16,048 nucleotides of DNA from Gonapodya sp. JEL0774 (lineage: Eukaryota > Monoblepharomycota > Monoblepharidomycetes > Monoblepharidales > Gonapodyaceae). The translations under genes and the position numbers were made by a program. The stretch is taken from contig JADIIX010000286.1 of NCBI GenBank assembly GCA_027604505.1, forward strand, positions 1-16,048. The letters run 5' to 3'. Positions 8,801 through 16,048 of this stretch are shown here, one piece after another; position 1 is the first letter of the stretch; each line of letters opens with the position of its first letter. The notes beneath the pieces are model-generated. The model was not told the origin of the DNA. It did no database searches and was given only the letters and a program-made list of their open reading frames with translations.

Positions 8801-9659
8801 AGAGTCGTACGGGGTCAAAGTCGCAATGGACGCAACTCCGATCAGCAACACCACCGTTACCACCATCAATGTTCTCCGAAAGTTCTTTTCTCGGGTTGAG
8901 TCGAATTGCAATGAGCGACCCCTGTTTGATGAAGTCATGTTGAGCGGACTTCCAACCCTTCAACCACGTTACTATTCCATCGCTAGCTCTGCAAAGGGTC
9001 TCATTGCCCTCACCGTCTCTCGCGACATGTTTAATCGGGAAGACGGCACTTTGGCATTTGGGCTGTGCTCGGACTACATTACGCGACAGCCCATATCATC
9101 CTTGTTGCGCGTGATGGTCCGTCGGAGTGCACGTTTTTACCTCCCAACAGCTTTCAGTGGACCTATTGCACTTGTTGCCAATGGCACAGGGATCGCCCCC
9201 TTCCGTGCATTCATACACGAAATTGCTTCGCAACGTCATGAAGCGCACGGCGATGGCAAAAGCGTCACCGCTGAGACACCGCAGGTCACACTCTACTTTG
9301 GTTGTCGGTCCGTCGACGAGCTCCTGTATCACTCTATGATCAAGCGTGCTCTGCGCGAGCGTGTTATCTCACGGTGTGTTGTTGCGCTCTCGCGACAGGA
9401 TGCACCGGAAGCCGATCCCGTGCCGAACGTGGAGACCATCATATACCATGGTCACTCACGGATTCAGGATGTGATTAGAGCGGACTCGGAAGGTATCAAG
9501 GGAGTTCTCGCTAGCGGTTTAATCTACGTGTGTGGTAGTCGGACAATGGGTGCAGGAGTGGCTGAGGCGTGCGATCATGTGGCGAGCACAACTCTGGGTG
9601 TCCAAGGATGGACGAAGCTGGCAAAGAGGAGGGGGGCATTCTTAGAAGACACTTACTGA
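5808..9659 (+). CDS. NOS: Nitric oxide synthase, full length (oxygenase plus reductase)
   Basis: Makes NO and citrulline from arginine, O2 and NADPH. Five exons (5808-6419, 6484-6553, 6634-6953, 7016-8222, 8299-9659) join in frame to 1189 aa. Oxygenase: the zinc-site pair Cys106-x4-Cys111; the heme ligand Cys194 in [75 protein letters not shown] with the substrate-binding Glu401; [18 protein letters not shown]; and VFHQEM, ending near 508. Linker: about 130 residues (roughly 512-642), Ser/Arg-rich, with no recognisable calmodulin helix. Reductase: FMN motif TETGN (647-651), STFGDGELP and FGLCSSAYP; FAD motif RYYSIASS (960-967); NADPH motifs GTGIAPFR (1032-1039) and YVCG (1146-1149). The FMN-domain autoinhibitory insert of nNOS/eNOS is absent, as in iNOS. 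Phe196 replaces the near-invariant Gly two residues after the heme Cys. The ATG at 5808 is the only in-frame Met between the upstream stop region and the conserved part; an extra upstream exon cannot be ruled out. Confidence 0.93.
6420..6483 (+). other. NOS intron 1 (64 nt, phase 0)
   Basis: Donor GTAAGA follows AACATCAAT and the acceptor is GACACAAG. Joining gives NIN|VIDARRC, matching LQVFDARDC of animal NOS. Confidence 0.88.
6554..6633 (+). other. NOS intron 2 (80 nt, phase 1)
   Basis: Donor GTGCGT and acceptor TTTCTCCAG. Joining gives [19 protein letters not shown], matching the ATN...SAITIFPQR region of NOS. Confidence 0.88.
6954..7015 (+). other. NOS intron 3 (62 nt, phase 0)
   Basis: Donor GTGAGG follows GTTGCAGAG and the acceptor is CTGCTGTCAG. 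Joining gives [22 protein letters not shown], as expected for NOS. Confidence 0.88.
8223..8298 (+). other. NOS intron 4 (76 nt, phase 1)
   Basis: Donor GTTAGT and acceptor GCCCTCAG. Joining restores [16 protein letters not shown], the FMN-binding loop FGLGSRAYPHF of other NOS reductases. Confidence 0.88.
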
Positions 9660-10164
9660 TGCCTGTTGCATTGGTAGATGTTCGTGAGTCAGTTGAGAGG
9701 CGACGGAGTTTGGTCAAATTGGTCACCAGCTGCAGGGAGCGAAATTTTGTCATGGAGGTAATGTAGGAATTGCGATCATTGTGGTCTTGTGAGACATTTG
9801 CGTGGTCATGTTTGGTTGAGGTTTAGCGAAAATTTTCATTTTCACTTGCTTAGGAAAGCAAACAGTCATAGGATGATGGATACCTGCATAATACTTAGCA
9901 CGGCAAGCTGGAAAAATATTTATCGGATTAACGAGTTATGATTGCAGCTCGTGCGATGTGCCTGTCTCAGGCAAGACAACCCCGTCTTCACCGTACTGGT
10001 CACTCAAAGACTGTGTGCCAGATGTGATACGAGCGTTGACTGTGGTAGATGTGATCAATCTCTTGAAACACAAGCGATTACTGCAATTCATCAGGCGTCA
10101 CAATGGTGTAATTACTAGCTGTTCTTCACGGATTAATAAAAATATATACACATATTACAACTTG
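9660..10164. other. Convergent spacer between NOS and MFS genes
   Basis: Holds the 3' flanks of two genes that point at each other. I see no coding sequence in it. Confidence 0.5.
10134..10160. terminator. AT-rich candidate 3' end signal shared by convergent genes
   Basis: TTAATAAAAATATATACACA includes AATAAA on the + strand (10135-10140) and T-rich/TATATA elements on the - strand, just downstream of the transporter stop at 10165. It could serve 3' end formation of the transporter and perhaps of the NOS gene 475 nt upstream. This rests on composition only. Confidence 0.3.
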
Positions 10165-12142
10165 TCACTCTTTCCGTCCAACCGCCGATAGAGCGTCCCC
10201 CGCATCAGGCAGATCCCTCCATGGCTGTCTCGCGAACCTGTACCGTGTCCCGTACCGAAGCGACCAACCGACCCCCACTAAGCCCAGTAAATTAAGTATT
10301 GTCAAGATCGTATAGAACCATCCACGACCGATGGATGCTGCCGGGACCACAACGATGGGCATGAACGAGGAAAGAGTGAAACGGAGAAAGTTTCCGAGGG
10401 CGGAGACGGATGCGGCGCGAGATTGGAAAATGTCCATGAGGTACGTGTTGAGACTCGTCATGATGAAGGATTGGCCGATTCCGACTGCAAGATCAGGATG
10501 GACGGTGTCAATGAATGAACCAGTATGTACATCAGGGGCGTTATGGTACACTCACACAACACCAACATCACGATGTTTGCAGGCTTTTCCACGTGACAAA
10601 TCCAACGGTGGTTTTAGAAACGAGTTTTCAGACAATGAGGTAGAGAACATACCCATGCTACCCGATATTCGTTGAACCACCCATAAGCAAGTTGCGCAGC
10701 GTTCATGAGGATGATCCCTGTTTATTGGTGAATAGAAAGAGCCACGTCAGCATTTTCAGGCATATGTGGTGAACTGAACTCTTTTTTTCATCCGTGACTC
10801 ACCTGGAACTGAACTCCACATCCTATCTTCCGCAATTCGGACTCCGCACCTCTTGTCTTGCCACCTGGCCGAGTTCCAGTCCGAGTACCACCCCCCCGTA
10901 GCACTTCCCACCGCCATACCCGCGCCCATGGACATGAGCACAAATCCGACACTGGTCGTCGAGAAGCCGTACCAGGCGGGCCAATCACGGGGCACGAGTG
11001 GGGAAAAGGAAATGAAGGAAGCGAAGGCGATGGTCGTCATGTAAAGCGGTAGAGACACAAAAGGATATCGCAAGTACACGAAAGCAGCAAGTGGGTTGCG
11101 CGAGATAGTCGGAGCTTTGGAGGATCGAGCGACCAATGTCTCTGGGAGGAAGAAGAAGGAGGCGAGAAACACCAGTAACGCCAGTACAGTGGTAAGAAGG
11201 AATATGTTGCGCCAGCCTAATGCTTGAGCAACGGCTCCACCAATCGGAGGAGAGATGACCGGTCTGATACAAGAGTGTGTTATCACAGAAGCTTGGCGTG
11301 GAGCACAGAGACGAAGCTTTGTCTATGTTACGTACCCGAGAATGGGGCCTAAAAAGAATAGGCCATACGCTCTGCCTCGCTCCTCCATGGAGTAAATATC
11401 AGCGATTATTCCTAAGCGAGATTTCACTGAGTCAAGAATCCCAAACAGCGGAGGGCAACACGATGCCCACCTGCACCGACGCTCAAGCCAGCGCAAGACC
11501 CGGCACCAAACACGATTCTCCAGAACAAAAACACTCCCACATTGGGAGAGAGCACTTCCAGCCAGCAACCTAAGCTTCCTATCAACATTACCAAGGCGGC
11601 CAGCAGAAGTGTGGGGCGGCGCCCTTTCACATCCCTAAAAGTGAACACGAGGTCACTCCTGGATGAACATGCGGATTCACACTCAGAGAACTGCAATCCT
11701 CACTCACGCCATCGTCGCCCATACGAGCGGAGATACGCCCAGTGCTAGTGAGTACACCGTCAGAGTCATATTCGCTAAAAGCTCGGTTGCGTGAAGATCA
11801 GCTTGTACAAGTGCCAACGCCGGAGAGTAGATGAATCCGCCGAGAGGGCCGAGCATTCCAGAGAATGCGGCGAGAATCAGGACTTGACGAGGGGAGAAAC
11901 GGCAAGGGATAAATACGGGGTCAGATGCGGATATAGAGATGCCGGCAAGAGCATCAACGATCAGCACTTGCCTACTTACTAAATGCCTTGCGAGACCTTG
12001 TCAACTCAACTTCCGGTCCATATCGAAGAAAACCTCTCCTGGGAACAGTGATCAAACTGGTCTCGCTCGTGTGAGCGCCCGGGACCTTCCCAGCGCTTGA
12101 CGGGAGCAGGGCCGGTGTTTCTGAATCCTTCTCCGATGCCAT
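10165..12142 (-). CDS. MFS drug-efflux-type transporter (DHA1 family), eight exons
   Basis: Twelve-helix major facilitator, probably a proton-coupled exporter in the plasma or vacuolar membrane; substrate unknown. Exons on the - strand: 12142-11980, 11882-11708, 11634-11471, 11411-11336, 11263-10803, 10717-10653, 10583-10556 and 10484-10165. They join in frame to 483 aa plus TGA. After a hydrophilic N-tail of about 55 residues, helix 1 reads ILILAAFSGMLGPLGGFIYSP. MFS motif A appears as ADVKGRRPTLL, then IIADIYSMEERGRAYGLFFLGP. The export-type motif C region reads GPVISPPIGGAVAQALGWRNIF, then FFLPETL. In the C-half are AAQLAYGWFNEY and FGIGQSFIMTSLNTYLMDIF, then RAASVSALGNFLRF. This order and wording match fungal DHA1 permeases. 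An in-frame TAG directly precedes the ATG, fixing the start unless there is an upstream exon. The gene converges on NOS, so no shared promoter is implied. Confidence 0.92.
10556..10583 (-). other. 28-nt microexon of the MFS gene
   Basis: Reads PANIVMLVL plus one base, flanked by GAAAAG acceptor and GTGAGT donor. It restores both the phase (0 to 1) and the missing half of a membrane helix between GWFNEYRVAW and FGIGQSFIMTS. Without it the neighbouring exons are out of frame. Confidence 0.8.
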
Positions 12143-12432
12143 CTATTCTAAACTGGGAAAGATTCTCTGTTCACCTTTTGTAATATTCGTATTGGATTCG
12201 GAATCATCGATCGGGGTTTCTCTGGACCGCCGGGTGGGGGAACAACTCGAAGTTCCCCCTCCCCAATTATTGCTCAATTTATACAAAAACGAATTTGTCG
12301 CCGTACTCACCGCTACGATTGAAAACGCAAGTCCCGTCATCAGAGATGGGTCCTTGGGGAGGGACAAGGTGAAGGTGACTATGCAATAAATGGTTTACTG
12401 TGGTGGGAACTGAGGGTGACGCCCGCAACACG

Positions 12433-12468
12433 CGGAAAGACCGGAAAGACCGAAAAGACCGAAAAGAC
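12433..12468. repeat. 9-nt tandem repeat, four units
   Basis: Units CGGAAAGAC, CGGAAAGAC, CGAAAAGAC and CGAAAAGAC follow one another without gaps. It lies about 290 nt upstream of the transporter ATG, in its promoter-side spacer. Confidence 0.85.
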
Positions 12469-13280
12469 GCACCATCAGAGGGGATTCGTGTCTTCACCAG
12501 AAGTTGGATCGGGTAAAATAGTGGGTTGCGAACGAGTCAGCTCACCCCGTTCGATTCTCAAAGGGGCAGCAGCATTTCGCTTCCCTCACTCGAGCAACCC
12601 AACCGAGTCGTTACATAAGAAATCAAAGCGTCACCAAATTTCATTTATGATTTTGTTTGTCGGGGAGTTTTCTTGTAATTCACTACCCCTGATTGGCCGG
12701 CTCTCAGTTTGCATCGTTTGGCGTCACAGTACAAGTTCCGCTTACATACAGAAGCATGGAACGAAATTGATAACCAAGGGCGTGAAGGGCTCCTGGATGC
12801 TCAAATGGTCTGTTCTCAAGACATACGTCGCTGACAGAGAGGACAACCACAGCAAAAGGAAATTAATTTTACAAAATAGCTTGACATATCAAACTTGAAC
12901 TAATAGAGTAGGAAATCTAGGAGCACGTGCTTGCAGGAACTTGGAGAGCAACAGAAACATGGGGTGGGGCACAACGGCTAATTGGTCATGACTAGGCGGT
13001 CTCAACCAATTATGCGAGAGCTGCCCATGCAGTCACCCATTCCATTCAATATAGAAAGAAGAAGCTAAATTGCCCTCTCCAGCGTATTGTTGGTTCGTTT
13101 TCCAAGTTTTGGACGGACTGAACCACACGCTCCAAATCTCGTGTTTCACTCCGTCCAGCCGTCGCACCAGGGACCTTCCGGGTGATCGGACCGGCGCACA
13201 GTCATACAGACGTACTCTGGTACGGATTATGTTGCTCAAAAGTCCACGGGGTCGAGCAAAAATGGCGGCTTGGATCCAAC

Positions 13281-13339
13281 CCGGTGTAAACATCACACAT
13301 AATCAGGCAAAGCCGGTGCAAACATCACACGTAATCAGG
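13281..13339. repeat. 27-nt direct repeat, 32-nt period
   Basis: 13281-13307 and 13313-13339 share 25 of 27 bases (core AAACATCACAC and TAATCAGG), separated by five bases. Noncoding spacer about 650 nt upstream of the UCH ATG. Confidence 0.85.
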
Positions 13340-13983
13340 GTCGACAGCATCATCAACGAAACATCGACCATTGTGATGCGCACATACACCAGTTTTTGTG
13401 CTGCTTCGATATTTCGTGAAGTTGCATGGCGCTCAGACTGGATAATCGCTGTGTTCATACGCTGGGCAATAGACACTCACATGGACTGAGACTGTCCCAT
13501 TCCCCGGACAAGATGGCCAGTTTGGTCAATGCCCGAGCAATCGTGAAATTTGCGATGTATGATAACCTTTTACCATGCATACTTTTTGGTCGTCTTCTTG
13601 GTCCAACTCTTCAGCATGTGCTTTGTCCATTTGCCATTCAGCAACCTGATTGAAATACAATCTCGCGCGCGGTTCAATGCGTGACATGATGAGAACAGAC
13701 CTAATCGTGCAAACATTTTGACGTACTAAACATCTTTCAGCCATGAAAAGTCCAGACGTTCAGACCCAGTTTATTGACAGATTTGTGCAATGACAACACC
13801 CCGCCACAGTCCCCGGACAACAGGATATGGGCATGATTTCCCCCTGCAATTACTTGAGCTTTCTTGCAGCCACATTGACAACATGCCGTGGTTGGCACCA
13901 GCCTCTCCGTCGAAACTGTGCCTGGTCTGTGCAGGATCGTGGTGAGTGGGTCGAGCCAGCCTATCTTTGTGTGGACATCGTAG

Positions 13984-16012
13984 ATGATAGACACCGAAAT
14001 GGAACCCGCTACAGAAGCCACCATGGCCGAGCATGAGCCATCGGAGGACATACATAAAACCATGCTGGAGACGGGGCCGTCGACTGCGCTGCGTAACACC
14101 TTGGAATCGATCGCTGTTTCGGCCGAACTACCGGCTGTCGAATCTGGCCCATCCACGGCCGACAGGCCGCTATCTCCTCCGGAGAATGGCGAATCTGAAA
14201 ACACTCTACCAGAAAGTTCCAAGAGTGGCATCCCACTGTTGGGAGGTACGTGGACTGAAAAGTCAGAAGTTCCCAGTGGTGACTAACCGTTATGTGTGAA
14301 TGTTACTGAACTAGGACATTGGGCCCTGACGCTCAACGATCCAGGTGTGCACATGTCGTTTTGTGTTTCTCGGCAGTATTATTGTGCAGACGAAACGTCT
14401 CTCATGTACAATGTCACCCTCACCGCCCGGTTGCTCGAATCCAGCCATTTTCACCGGCATGTTTCGCGGTTACGGTGTACGTGGACTACAAGCTGAGGAC
14501 TTGTACACGCTGGATAGGGAGCATCTGAAGCGTCTCGGGTGAGTTCCGGTGGTCATATCTGGGGACCCTTCCATTCTGCCACACGGGGAGCGATTGGGTC
14601 TCATTCGACTCAAGAGATGACATGAGCATGTTTAAAAACGCGTCGAAGACGCTCAGGAGTACGGATCTGTGCGACACAGAATGGTGTTGATTTCAATCAA
14701 CTCAGCCTTGTGGCAGTGATGAGTCATCCGTTTTCTATCGACATCCAACCTCATATTCTCCGGCTTCATTAATCACTTCTCCGTTTCTAGCACTGTTTAC
14801 GGCGTTATCTTCCTCTACCGTGTCCCTTCCGAACCGACTGACTACTATCTTGGAACCATGGACCCGCCCCCAGGTCTTTTCTTTGCCAATCAGGTCCAGA
14901 ACAACGCCTGTGGGACTTACGCCATTATGAACATCGTGATGAATTTGCACAACCGGCCTGGCGTCGATTTGGGAGGGCTGCTAGAGAGTTACCGGGAGTT
15001 CACTAAGGATATGACACCAGCGGTGAGTTTAACGCCCTTGGATCTGGTCCGATACATTGTAGAGAAAACGCGTTATATCTATGACGGAGAAATCAGCTTC
15101 AACGCTGTGTCTGTGAAACGGGAACTTCTTACCCGTGCCTTTTCTCCGCGTTTTTCGCAACTCAGCTCAAAGGAGAAACTCTCACCAACAGCCCTACCCT
15201 CCGCGAAGTTCACAACTCTTTCGCTCGCCAAAGTGAACTCCTTCAACTCCGCCGCACGGCGTTTGAGGCCCACCCGTTGTACGCCCCCATGTTCGAGACT
15301 GTGGATGAAACGAAAAACAAGAAGAAAAGTAAGAAACGGAAAAGTGAGGATGAGGATGAGGATGAGGACATGGAGTTCAAGGAAGAGGATGTTTTTCACT
15401 ACATCGTATATATTGAGGTGAACGGGACAGTTTGGGAATTGGATGGGCTCAGGAGAGGTCCTGTCATGGTTGGAGTCATGCCTCACGCAGACGCAGACGG
15501 GAATGAGAAAATTTTGTCGCAAAGCACCTTGCAGAGTGATGGGTCTGGTGGGAGTGGCCCTGGCGCGGGGGATTTGGGGTGGCTGGAGTTGGTGATTCCC
15601 CGAGTTGACAAGAAGATGCGGAGGTACGCATTGCTTGGGTCGCTCTTGAAAGCGCAATACCCCATTTCATCAATCACATTCTGTGTGGAGCAGCTTCGAA
15701 GGCGCCATTGATTCTTCCCTTCTTGCCATCCTCCCGGAAAAAATGCCTCGTCTCCTTCTCCGCCTCCGCCGCCGTCTCCTGGCCCGCGCCGAATTGCGAT
15801 GCAAGCTTGGTTTATCCGAAGATGCTCAGGACGAGGAAGGCGAGGGTATGCAGGTCGACGCGGTGGATGGAACGGAGGACAACGAAGGCGACTTGATTGG
15901 CGACCTTGATGGAAACAGCGCCATTCAAAAGCGGCTGGGTGAGATTGAGAAAGAGATTGCGGTACTGAGATTGGGAATCCAGGAAGAGAAGGACACGCAG
16001 GCGAAACAAGAG
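13984..16012 (+). CDS. UCH37/UCHL5-type ubiquitin C-terminal hydrolase, 3' end outside window
   Basis: Cysteine deubiquitinase of peptidase family C12; UCHL5 trims ubiquitin chains on the proteasome and also binds INO80. Exons 13984-14245, 14315-14344, 14445-14538, 14791-15022, 15166-15623 and 15694-16012 join in frame to 465 aa, with a donor GTACGT at 16013. A 90-residue Ser/Glu/Pro-rich N-extension is followed by HWALTLNDP and IFTGMFRGYGVRGLQAEDLY (UCHL5: DPGVFTELIKGFGCRG). Then come VYGVIFLYR, the oxyanion Gln163 and nucleophile Cys169 in FANQVQNNACGTYA, LKGETLTNSPTLREVHNSFARQ, His284 in VFHYIVYIEVNG and Asp299 in WELDGLRRGP. Gln-to-Cys (6) and His-to-Asp (15) spacings equal those of human UCHL5. 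A Lys-rich then Asp/Glu-rich stretch sits in the active-site crossover loop. After the catalytic core come FEGAIDSSLLAIL and a coiled-coil segment (AIQKRLGEIEKEIAVLRLGIQ). The ULD tail that binds the proteasome (RRKHNYLPF in UCHL5) would lie beyond the right edge. Confidence 0.92.
14246..14314 (+). other. UCH intron 1 (69 nt, phase 1)
   Basis: Donor GTACGT and acceptor ACTGAACTAG. The joined reading LLGGHWALTLNDP matches EWCLMESDP of UCHL5. Confidence 0.75.
14345..14444 (+). other. UCH intron 2 (100 nt, phase 1)
   Basis: Donor GTGTGC and acceptor CGAATCCAG leave a 30-nt exon on its 5' side. Joining gives DPAIFTGMFRGYGVRG, the conserved UCH opening. Confidence 0.8.
14539..14790 (+). other. 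UCH intron 3 (252 nt, phase 2)
   Basis: Donor GTGAGT and acceptor CCGTTTCTAG. Joining gives LKRLGTVYGVIFLYR, matching LKPVHGLIFLFKW of UCHL5. Confidence 0.8.
15023..15165 (+). other. UCH intron 4 (143 nt, phase 0)
   Basis: Donor GTGAGT and acceptor CGCAACTCAG. Joining gives FTKDMTPA|LKGETLTNSP, gap-free against FSQSFDAAMKGLALSNS of UCHL5. The intron itself is open in the exon 4 frame, so a naive reading runs through it. Confidence 0.85.
15624..15693 (+). other. UCH intron 5 (70 nt, phase 2)
   Basis: Donor GTACGC and acceptor GTGTGGAGCAG. Joining gives KKMRSFEGAIDSSLLAIL, matching KRIQKYSEGEIRFNLMAIV. An alternative acceptor three bases upstream (GTGGAG) would add one Ser. Confidence 0.75.
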
Positions 16013-16048
16013 GTACGTGTGGGGGGACGAGTGCGGGTGTTGGTGGGC

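Larger units (their letters stand above)
12143..13983. other. Long divergent spacer between MFS and UCH genes
   Basis: About 1.8 kb that should contain the promoters of both divergent genes. It holds a 9-nt tandem repeat (12433-12468), a 27-nt direct repeat (13281-13339) and a 10-bp perfect palindrome AGCACGTGCT (12922-12931). Open frames up to 160 codons exist on both strands, but none has a recognisable domain. I support no gene here. Confidence 0.45.

Noticed and set aside
12416-12898. 160-codon open frame on the + strand in the MFS-UCH spacer
   Set aside because: Starts inside the 9-nt tandem repeat, begins with GTG, and its translation has no recognisable domain or composition of a real protein.
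12922-12931. Palindrome AGCACGTGCT with an E-box core
   Set aside because: A single CACGTG site in 1.8 kb of spacer is too weak to call a regulatory element.
15023-15165. Reading straight through UCH intron 4 as coding
   Set aside because: It is open in frame but breaks the alignment with UCHL5 and runs to a premature stop at 15421; splicing restores the LKGETLTNSP...HNSFARQ region.
1-16048. CRISPR array, tRNA, rRNA, insertion sequence or retroelement
   Set aside because: No spaced repeats of CRISPR type, no cloverleaf or rRNA core, and no transposase, integrase or reverse-transcriptase motifs were seen in any frame.

Overview
The window is eukaryotic nuclear DNA. Every recognisable gene except one is broken by GT...AG introns, mostly 59-100 nt with a few of 137-305 nt, and the reading frames join exactly when those introns are removed. 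The gene set (a fungal-style DHA1 drug-efflux permease, a UCH37/UCHL5 deubiquitinase, an animal-type nitric oxide synthase and an orthologue of the cilium-linked phosphatase PTPDC1) would fit a zoosporic (flagellated) fungus such as a chytrid or blastocladiomycete. That placement is an inference; another protist lineage is not excluded.

Layout, left to right. 1-872 (+): 3' half of a short-chain dehydrogenase/reductase with the catalytic Ser...Tyr-x3-Lys, its downstream exons poorly resolved. 1589-2176 (+): an intronless secreted protein made of two six-cysteine modules joined by a Pro-rich linker, family not recognised. 2703-4652 (+): a short PTPDC1-like phosphatase whose catalytic loop is split by an intron. 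5808-9659 (+): a complete five-exon nitric oxide synthase (1189 aa when spliced) carrying both the heme oxygenase and the FMN/FAD/NADPH reductase. 10165-12142 (-): an eight-exon, 483-aa MFS transporter, convergent with the NOS gene, including a 28-nt microexon. 13984 to the right edge (+): a UCH37-type ubiquitin hydrolase whose C-terminal exon(s) lie outside. The spacers hold short tandem repeats, a candidate TATA box and AT-rich 3' end signals, but no further gene I can support.

The genes do not form an obvious pathway; this looks like ordinary gene-dense chromosome. The most noteworthy item is the NOS. It keeps the heme Cys, the Cys-x4-Cys zinc motif, the substrate-binding Glu and all reductase motifs. 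It has Phe where the Gly after the heme ligand is nearly invariant, lacks a recognisable calmodulin helix and the FMN-domain autoinhibitory insert, and has an unusually long Ser/Arg-rich interdomain linker. Second are the PTPDC1-like protein with Ala replacing the Ser/Thr of the phosphatase signature, and the duplicated six-cysteine secreted protein. I did not find a convincing new multi-gene system.
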